Shown here: piece after piece, positions 58,502 through 64,000 of the stretch
How the letters are laid out: each line of letters opens with the position of its first letter
Numbering within the stretch: position 1 is the first letter of the stretch
Assembly: GCF_001984195.1 (NCBI RefSeq)
Contig: NZ_MTQN01000009.1
Span: 1,054,001-1,118,000 of the forward strand
Reading direction: 5' to 3'
Length of the DNA: 64,000 nucleotides
DNA from: Kribbella sp. ALI-6-A
GTDB lineage: Bacteria; Actinomycetota; Actinomycetes; Propionibacteriales; Kribbellaceae
Made by a program: the position numbers and the translations under genes
Notes under the pieces: generated by a model
What the model saw: the letters and a program-made list of their open reading frames with translations, nothing else
What the model was told of the DNA's origin: nothing
Databases searched by the model: none

Positions 58502-58909
58502 ATGCATTGGTACGTGGACGTCCTGAAGAAGTACGTGGTGTTCAGCGGCCGCGCCCGGCGCAAGGAGTTCTGGATCTTCACCCTGGTGAGCTTTGTCGTC
58601 TCCGCGGTGCTCTACTCCGTGGACCGGGCCATCGGCACCGACTACGACAACGGCAGTGGCCTGCTGTCCGGGATCTACTCCCTGGTGGTTCTGCTGCCCA
58701 CATTGGCTGTGACCTGGCGGCGCCTGCACGACACCGACCGCCACGGCTGGTGGATCCTGATCGGCCTGATTCCGTTTATCGGCACCATCGCGCTGATCAT
58801 CATCCTCGCCCTCGACGGCACGTCCGGCGACAACCGCTTCGGGCCCGATCCCAAGGCCGCCGACTCCGCCGGCGCCTACGGTACCCAGCCGGGTTACGGC
58901 ACCGCCTGA
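58502..58909 (+). CDS. DUF805 family membrane protein
   Basis: The 135-aa protein starts MHWYVDVLKKYVVFSGRARR, with the family hallmark F-GRxRRKEFW. Four membrane helices follow: FWIFTLVSFVVSAVLYSV, SLVVLLPTLAVTWRRLHDTD (containing the conserved RRLHDTDRHGWW), ILIGLIPFIGTIALIIIL and a short one before it. The C-terminus is a soluble Gly/Pro-rich tail with FGPDPKA. The family has no established function. It follows the hyi gene by 111 bp and ends at a strong bidirectional terminator. Confidence 0.88.
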   Translation: MHWYVDVLKKYVVFSGRARRKEFWIFTLVSFVVSAVLYSVDRAIGTDYDNGSGLLSGIYSLVVLLPTLAVTWRRLHDTDRHGWWILIGLIPFIGTIALIIILALDGTSGDNRFGPDPKAADSAGAYGTQPGYGTA

Positions 58910-58922
58910 CGTATCGCGGGCA

Positions 58923-58966
58923 AGGGCGTGTCCCTCGTTCCACGCGGTCGGCCGAGGACACGCCCT
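58923..58966. terminator. Bidirectional hairpin between DUF805 and the TrmB/LuxR-type regulator
   Basis: AGGGCGTGTCC at 58923-58933 pairs with GGACACGCCCT at 58956-58966. CTCG/CGAG extends it after one bulged C. It lies 13 bp after the rightward stop codon and ends at the leftward stop codon, so it can end both transcripts. Confidence 0.75.
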
Positions 58967-59945
58967 AGATCCAGTCGCGGCGCGTTGCTTCCATTGCCAG
59001 CTGGAACCGGGTCTGCGCACCGACCCGCTGCGACAACCGCATCACATGCCGCTGGACCGTGCGCTCGCTCCACCCCAGTGCCCGGCTCGCCGCCTTGTCC
59101 GTCGCGCCCGAGGCCAGCAGCGTCAGCAGCTTGACCTCCTCCGCCGACAACGTCTCCCCCACCTCCTCCACGTCCAGCGCGCTCAACCGCACCGGCACGC
59201 TTCGCTCCCACGCCAGGTCGAACAGCGCGACGAGAGCGTCGAGCAGCGGCGAAGGATGGATCAGGTACGACGCCGTGACCGCATCGTCCCCTGTCCGCAG
59301 CAGCGGGATGATCGCCAGCTGGTCGTCGGAGATGCCCAGCTTCATCGGCAGGTCCGGCGCGATCCGGGCCTGTTCGCCGTGCTTGATCCCGCGCGTCACG
59401 TCCGCCAGCCAGCCGGGCAGCTCCAGCACCGACCGGTCGTAGATCACCCGGTACTTGACCCCGCGCCGGAGCAGGTCGAGCTCGACCGGGTTGGACTCGG
59501 TGTGCGCCTGCGGAGCGGCGTACGGCGGACGGTCGAAGCCGCGCATCTCGGTCCGGGTGTTGCGCTGCATCTCGACCCAGCGGTGGTTCACCTCGTCGCG
59601 GCCGGAGATCACCTCGACCAACTCACCCGGATGGTTGAAGCGCGAGCCCGCCCGGTACATCTCCATCAGCGTCCGGACGTGCCCGCGCACCTCGTGCAAC
59701 TCGCTTTCCCGCTGCCGCAGGATCGACTCCAGCGCGCTGTCCGGCGAGCCGGCGACGTACCGGACCGGACGTCCGTCGGGCCGGGACGCCAGGCCCAGGT
59801 CGACCAGCAGCGCCAGCGACCGGCGTACGGCCGAAGCCGGGCTCCCCGTGTCGGCCACCAACTCGGGAACCGTCGCCCGCGAGCGCCGGACCAGCGCGTG
59901 GTAGACCTCCTCGTCCGCCGGACCCAGCCCGATCGTCTCCAGCAC
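58965..59945 (-). CDS. TrmB-like/LuxR-type transcriptional regulator
   Basis: The 326-aa protein has a winged-helix N-terminal domain of TrmB type (GLGPADEEVYHALVRRSRATVPELVADT). A central ligand-sensing-like part with a PLD-like fold follows (RGVKYRVIYDRSVLELPGWL). The C-terminal LuxR-type helix-turn-helix reads LSAEEVKLLTLLASGATDKAASRALGWSERTVQRHVMRLSQRVG. This double-HTH arrangement is common in actinobacterial regulators near biosynthetic or secreted-protein genes. Its target could be the divergent subtilase gene, but no operator is recognised. Confidence 0.86.
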   Translation of the reverse strand: MLETIGLGPADEEVYHALVRRSRATVPELVADTGSPASAVRRSLALLVDLGLASRPDGRPVRYVAGSPDSALESILRQRESELHEVRGHVRTLMEMYRAGSRFNHPGELVEVISGRDEVNHRWVEMQRNTRTEMRGFDRPPYAAPQAHTESNPVELDLLRRGVKYRVIYDRSVLELPGWLADVTRGIKHGEQARIAPDLPMKLGISDDQLAIIPLLRTGDDAVTASYLIHPSPLLDALVALFDLAWERSVPVRLSALDVEEVGETLSAEEVKLLTLLASGATDKAASRALGWSERTVQRHVMRLSQRVGAQTRFQLAMEATRRDWI

Positions 59946-60148
59946 TGCTCCACCCCTTGTCGTAAACCCGTCACCTGACCGGAAGTCGTCGCCGGAACAG
60001 CTTGTCAGTGCATAGATGCGATGCCAATGTTCTTGAACCGGTCACTGTCCGCCCGGCCCCTGGTTCCGCCTGATTCCGGCCGTACCCCCGCACGGACCGC
60101 GCCTCGCGCGGCCCGCCGTCGGCGTGCGCGCCACCTCGAGGAGTCCCC

Positions 60149-63100
60149 ATGTCGCTGTCCACCCGTCACCCCGCCCGGTGGTGGCTCGCCGCGTCCGCCG
60201 TGTTGCTGCTCGCCCCGTCCGTCGCCTCCGCCGCCCCACCCATGGGTACGTCGATGGCCGTGTCCGCCGGGACTGTCACGGCTGAGCGGGCGCGCGGCAA
60301 GATCGATCCGTCGCTGCTCGACACCGCCCGGACCCAGCGCTCGGCGAACGGGCGCGTCGAGGCCGCCGTCGTACTGACCTCGAACGCTCCAGCTGCGACC
60401 AGCCCTCAGCAGGTCACCGCGGAACTGGAGGCCCAGGCCGCCGAGACGCAGAGGCCGGTGCTCGACACCGTGCGCGCGCTCGGCGATGAGGTGGTGAGCA
60501 CGTTCTGGCTGAAGAACATGGTGCTCGTCCGCGCCACCCCGCAGACCCTTCAGGCGCTGGCCACCAACGACCTCGTCGACCGGATCATCCCCAACTTCGA
60601 GCTGACCGCGCCCGACCAGAAGCCGGTCGCCACCACCGCGACCGACGACAGCACCTGGGGCCTGGCCAAGATCGGCGCCGACCGCGTGCAGACCGAGCGC
60701 GGCCTGACCGGTGAAGGCGTCCGGGTCGCGATCCTCGACACCGGGATCGACCCGAACCACCCCGACCTGGCCGGCAAGCTGGTCAGCACCGACCCGAACG
60801 ACCCCGAGCACCCCGGCGGCTGGCTCGAGTTCGGAAGCGGCGGTGAGCCGATCCACTCCCAGCCGCACGACAGCAGCTACCACGGCACCCACGTCGCCGG
60901 AACGGTTGCCGGCGGCAATGCCTCCGGCACGCGGATCGGTGTTGCCCCCGGCGCCGAACTGATGGCCGGCCTGGTCATCCCGAACGGCACCGGCTCCCTG
61001 GCGCAGGTGATCGCCGGTATGGAGTGGGCGATCGCGCCGTACGACGCCGACGGCAAGTCGGCCGGTGAACCCGCCGATGTGGTGAGCATGTCACTGGGCG
61101 CCGAGGGCTTCGAGGACGAGATGATCGAGCCCGTCCGCAACATCTACCGCGCCGGCGTCTTCCCGGCCTTTGCGATCGGCAACGAGTGCCTGCCTGGCGG
61201 CTCCTCCAGCCCGGGCAACGTGTACGAGTCGGTCAGCGTCGGCGCCACCGACGCGAACGACGACGTCCCGGACTGGTCCTGCGGCGGTACCGTCCAGCGG
61301 ACCGACTGGGTCGACGCGCCGAGCGAATGGCCCTCGTCGTTCGTCGTACCGGACATCTCCGCGCCGGGCGTCGACGTTTACTCGACCCTGCCCGACGGCT
61401 CGTACGGCGAGCTCAGCGGTACGTCGATGGCCACGCCGCACGTCTCCGGCACGGTCGCGCTGATGCTGCAGGCCCGCCCGGACCTCTCGGTCGACGAGGC
61501 CCTCGACATCCTCGCCGGGACGTCGGTGCACGACAGCCGGTACGGCGCCCTGCCGAACGACCGGTTCGGGCGCGGCCGGATCGACGCGTTCGCCGCGGTC
61601 ACCGAGGCCGGGCTGAAGAGCGGGATCCGCGGTGTCGTCAAGGACGACAAGTCGGGCAAGGTCCTGACCGGCGTGACAGTCACGTTGCCGAGCGGTCGCG
61701 CGGTGAGCACGGATGCCGCCGGCACCTTCGAGTTGCGCGTTGCTCCGGGGACGTACAAGATCACGCTCTCCCGTTTCGGCTACCGGAGCACGACCGCGAC
61801 CGCCACGGTCAAGGCCGATCGGCTCACCGAACTGCGGGTCGAGCTCGATCGCACCCGCTGGGGCACGATCACCGGCAAGGTCACCTACGGTCCGACCGGC
61901 AGCACGGTGCCGGGAGCAACGGTCGAGGTGCAGGACGTGCCCGACAAGCTGGTCGCGACGACCGGCCGGGACGGGCGGTACACGATCCGCGACGTACCGG
62001 AGGGCAAGTACCAGGTCGTCGCGAACGCACCCGGAATCTCCCGGACCGCGCCGGCTGCTGTCGCCGTACGGACGCAGGGGCGGCTCGACCTGGCATTGCC
62101 GAAGCCGTTCCCGACCGAACGGCCGTCGGTCTCGGCCGCCGGTGCCCAGGGCAACTCGGACATCTGGTGGCCGGAGCTGAACGCCGACGGCAGCCTGGTC
62201 GCGTACGCCACGGCGTCGTCCAACCTGGTTGCCAACGACACCAACAACGACCTCGACGTCTTCGTCACCGACCAGACGACCGGCGCCGTCGAGCGGGTCT
62301 CGGTCTCGTCATCCGGTGAGCAGGGCAACAGCTTCTCGCTCTCCCCCACGCTCAGCGCCGACGGCCGGTACGTCGGCTTCAACAGCGCGGCGTCGAACCT
62401 CGTCGCCGGTGACACCAACGGGCAGACCGACGCGTTCGTGCACGACCGGACCACCGGCACCACGACGCTCGTCTCGGTCACGCCATCAGGTGCTCCGGGC
62501 AACGGATTGTCCGGGCCGCCGTCGTTCACCGCGGACGGCCGGTACGTGACGTTCAACAGCGACGCCGACAACCTGGTCGCGAGCGACACCAACGGCCAGA
62601 CTGACGTCTTCGTCCGCGACCTGCGGACCGGGACCACCGAGCGGATCTCCGTCGCCCCGGACGGATCCGGCGGCAACGGCGGCTCCCGCGAGCAGTCGAT
62701 CAGCGCCGACGGCCGGTACGTCGCCTTCGTCAGCGACGCGAGCAACCTGACCGGCGACGACGTGGAGTTCCAGCGCGACCTGTTCGTTCGGGACCGGGTC
62801 GCCGGGACAACGCGACGCATCGCCGACCCGGACCTCGCCGGTGAGTACTCGTCGCCGCTGATCAGTGCCGACGGCACCAAGATGGTGTTCGAGAACCGCA
62901 GCGCGCCGTCGTGGGCGAACCACGTGCACGTCTTCGACCTGCGGACCGGCCAGGCCGAGCTCGCCTCGGTCGCGACGTCCGGGGCCGAGGGCAACGACTG
63001 GTCGTTCGCACCGTCGATCAGCGCGGACGGGACGAAGGTCGCCTTCTACAGCGACTCGACGAACCTCGTGGCCGGTGACACCAACGGCAAGCCGGACATC

Positions 63101-63577
63101 TTCGTTCGCGATCTGGCGGCGAAGACCACGACGTTCGTGTCGGGCGGACCGCTCGGTGTCCAGGGCGACGGACGCTCCGAGCTGCCGAACCTCAGCGGCA
63201 ACGGCCGGTACGTCGCCTTCCAGAGCACCTCGACGAACCTGGTCGGCGGCGACACGAACCACCGTTCGGACATCTTCGTGCACGACCTGGCCCCTGGCCC
63301 GGAGGCCCGCTGGGCGCTGACGGACCTGTCGGTCACTCCGACGAAAGTCCGCCCGGGCCAGTGGGTGGTCGCGAGCGCTTGGCTGAAGAACGTCGGCGAG
63401 GCCGCCGGCACCTACACCTCCACGCTGAAGCTGGACGGCCAGGTCGTCGCGGAGCGGCTGGTTGCTCTGCGCAGCAACCGGGACACGCGGGTGATGTTCA
63501 CCTTCCGTAGTCCCGCTGTCGGCACCTATCCCCTGACGCTGGGCCCGCTCTCGACCCAGCTGACCGTACGGCGCTGA
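60149..63577 (+). CDS. Secreted S8 (subtilisin) peptidase with a seven-repeat propeller
   Basis: The 1142-aa preproprotein begins with a Sec signal (WWLAASAVLLLAPSVASAA) and a propeptide of about 130 residues. The subtilase domain has the catalytic triad Asp197 (VAILDTGID), His245 (HGTHVAGTVAG) and Ser426 (GTSMATPHVSG), with the oxyanion Asn345. Two carboxypeptidase-regulatory-like domains follow (GIRGVVKDDKSGKVLTGVTV; ITGKVTYGPTGSTVPGATV). Then come seven repeats of about 55 residues with GDTNGQTDxFV-like ends, predicted to form a PD40-type beta-propeller, and a CARDB-like C-terminus. It is secreted, probably cell-surface or extracellular. A 13-bp hairpin terminates it. Confidence 0.9.
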   Translation: MSLSTRHPARWWLAASAVLLLAPSVASAAPPMGTSMAVSAGTVTAERARGKIDPSLLDTARTQRSANGRVEAAVVLTSNAPAATSPQQVTAELEAQAAETQRPVLDTVRALGDEVVSTFWLKNMVLVRATPQTLQALATNDLVDRIIPNFELTAPDQKPVATTATDDSTWGLAKIGADRVQTERGLTGEGVRVAILDTGIDPNHPDLAGKLVSTDPNDPEHPGGWLEFGSGGEPIHSQPHDSSYHGTHVAGTVAGGNASGTRIGVAPGAELMAGLVIPNGTGSLAQVIAGMEWAIAPYDADGKSAGEPADVVSMSLGAEGFEDEMIEPVRNIYRAGVFPAFAIGNECLPGGSSSPGNVYESVSVGATDANDDVPDWSCGGTVQRTDWVDAPSEWPSSFVVPDISAPGVDVYSTLPDGSYGELSGTSMATPHVSGTVALMLQARPDLSVDEALDILAGTSVHDSRYGALPNDRFGRGRIDAFAAVTEAGLKSGIRGVVKDDKSGKVLTGVTVTLPSGRAVSTDAAGTFELRVAPGTYKITLSRFGYRSTTATATVKADRLTELRVELDRTRWGTITGKVTYGPTGSTVPGATVEVQDVPDKLVATTGRDGRYTIRDVPEGKYQVVANAPGISRTAPAAVAVRTQGRLDLALPKPFPTERPSVSAAGAQGNSDIWWPELNADGSLVAYATASSNLVANDTNNDLDVFVTDQTTGAVERVSVSSSGEQGNSFSLSPTLSADGRYVGFNSAASNLVAGDTNGQTDAFVHDRTTGTTTLVSVTPSGAPGNGLSGPPSFTADGRYVTFNSDADNLVASDTNGQTDVFVRDLRTGTTERISVAPDGSGGNGGSREQSISADGRYVAFVSDASNLTGDDVEFQRDLFVRDRVAGTTRRIADPDLAGEYSSPLISADGTKMVFENRSAPSWANHVHVFDLRTGQAELASVATSGAEGNDWSFAPSISADGTKVAFYSDSTNLVAGDTNGKPDIFVRDLAAKTTTFVSGGPLGVQGDGRSELPNLSGNGRYVAFQSTSTNLVGGDTNHRSDIFVHDLAPGPEARWALTDLSVTPTKVRPGQWVVASAWLKNVGEAAGTYTSTLKLDGQVVAERLVALRSNRDTRVMFTFRSPAVGTYPLTLGPLSTQLTVRR

Positions 63578-63597
63578 ATTCAAAGCGCTGACTGACC

Positions 63598-63629
63598 GCG
63601 GCCGGCCCGGCCCTGACCGGGCCGGCCGC
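63598..63629 (+). terminator. Strong terminator after the subtilase gene
   Basis: GCGGCCGGCCCGG and CCGGGCCGGCCGC form a perfect 13-bp stem around CCCTGA, followed by TTCGTCGT. It lies 20 bp after the stop codon. Confidence 0.85.
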
Positions 63630-63694
63630 TTCGTCGTACCGATCGTTGTCGGGATTTTCGACCGAGTTTCGCCCGTCGGCAGCAAACTGGAGCC

Positions 63695-64000
63695 ATGAAC
63701 CGGCGGATGACGTGGGCGGGGCTCGCCGCGCTCGGGATGACGGCTGCGGTCGCCTGCACCACAACTGACGACGCGGCACCCCCTGCGTCCACTCCCAGTA
63801 CGGCGGTCAACTCCACGCCCGCCCCGTCATCCGTCCCTCCACCGTCCAGCCCAACGCCGACCCCCTCGCCGACACCGTCTGCTCCTGCGCCCGATCCGGT
63901 GTCGCTGCAGGCGCTGTCGGCGAAGAAGTATCCCGGCGGCACCTTGCGGCTGGGCCGGGTGCTCGCCCGCAACGCGGCGTACACGCGGTACTTCGTCACG
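63695..64000 (+). CDS. Secreted lipoprotein, C-terminus cut by the window edge
   Basis: The first 102 codons are visible. The protein starts MNRRMTWAGLAALGMTAAVA, with a lipobox ending in Cys21, then a Pro/Ser/Thr-rich spacer of about 45 residues typical of cell-surface lipoproteins. The start of a folded domain follows (VSLQALSAKKYPGGTLRLGRVLARNAAYTRYFV). This last pattern resembles the N-terminus of actinobacterial alpha/beta hydrolase lipoproteins, but the catalytic part is outside the window, so function is not assigned. Confidence 0.75.
   Translation, partial: MNRRMTWAGLAALGMTAAVACTTTDDAAPPASTPSTAVNSTPAPSSVPPPSSPTPTPSPTPSAPAPDPVSLQALSAKKYPGGTLRLGRVLARNAAYTRYFVT

Noticed and set aside
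60149..63577. S8 protease as the mycosin (MycP) partner of the FtsK operon
   Set aside because: It is 33 kb away, lacks the C-terminal membrane anchor of mycosins, and has its own large accessory domains.

Overview
The window is high-GC DNA (about 70% G+C) with dense genes, GC-rich third codon positions and frequent GTG starts. It also carries families typical of the group: AfsR/SARP regulator, LLM F420-type oxidoreductases, ACT-GNAT protein, YbdK ligase, DUF3037, FusB-like FBP protein and actinobacterial AddAB-like helicase/nuclease. This points to a chromosomal segment of a soil actinobacterium, most likely Propionibacteriales and Kribbella-like. The genus is an inference. No rRNA, tRNA, CRISPR array, intact insertion sequence or prophage was seen.

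Layout. 1-20.9 kb is mostly ordinary chromosomal genes in short operons: a LacI regulator cut by the left edge, a TrkA-type K+ channel, an ACT-GNAT protein, a secreted tandem GDPD, a YbdK ligase, a HipA-like kinase/DUF3037 pair, phosphoglucomutase, a spermidine-synthase-like membrane fusion, YceI, an FBP protein, PyrE, an exonuclease-BRCT protein and a metallophosphoesterase. Several convergent pairs are separated by strong hairpins. The one at 5933-6097 is a long imperfect hairpin whose non-Watson-Crick positions are almost all G-U pairs on the + strand.

20.9-27.4 kb is the least explained region. It is a leftward operon with an FtsK/SpoIIIE-type ATPase, a coiled-coil four-TM protein, an 86-aa helical protein of about WXG100 size, a 440-aa acidic protein with two nested repeat families, and a 143-aa protein. 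Two overlapping small genes follow. It resembles the ATPase-plus-small-helical-protein core of type VII-like systems but has no recognisable EccB/D/E or mycosin.

28.3-35.1 kb is an AddB-like nuclease and AddA-like helicase-nuclease in overlapping genes. The helicase carries a long Pro/Thr-rich insertion that contains a perfect beta-clamp-binding pentapeptide. 35.1-37.4 kb is a poorly coding stretch with transposon-end-like repeats, a Thr-rich leader ORF overlapping a LysE-type exporter, and a small zinc-ribbon gene.

37.4-48.4 kb holds an LLM-hemerythrin fusion divergent from a MarR regulator across a paired operator, a cysteine-synthase-like enzyme, a very large AfsR/SARP regulator and a small redox cluster. 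48.4-58.4 kb is a carbohydrate catabolic locus: two glycoside-hydrolase-like proteins, a tartronate-semialdehyde-type reductase, a Tat lipoprotein binding protein with two ABC permeases, a D-2-hydroxyacid dehydrogenase, an FCD-type GntR regulator and a divergent hydroxypyruvate isomerase. Shared TTGTTWGACAA sites suggest co-regulation. The right end holds a DUF805 protein, a TrmB/LuxR-type regulator, a secreted subtilase with a seven-repeat propeller, and the start of a lipoprotein.
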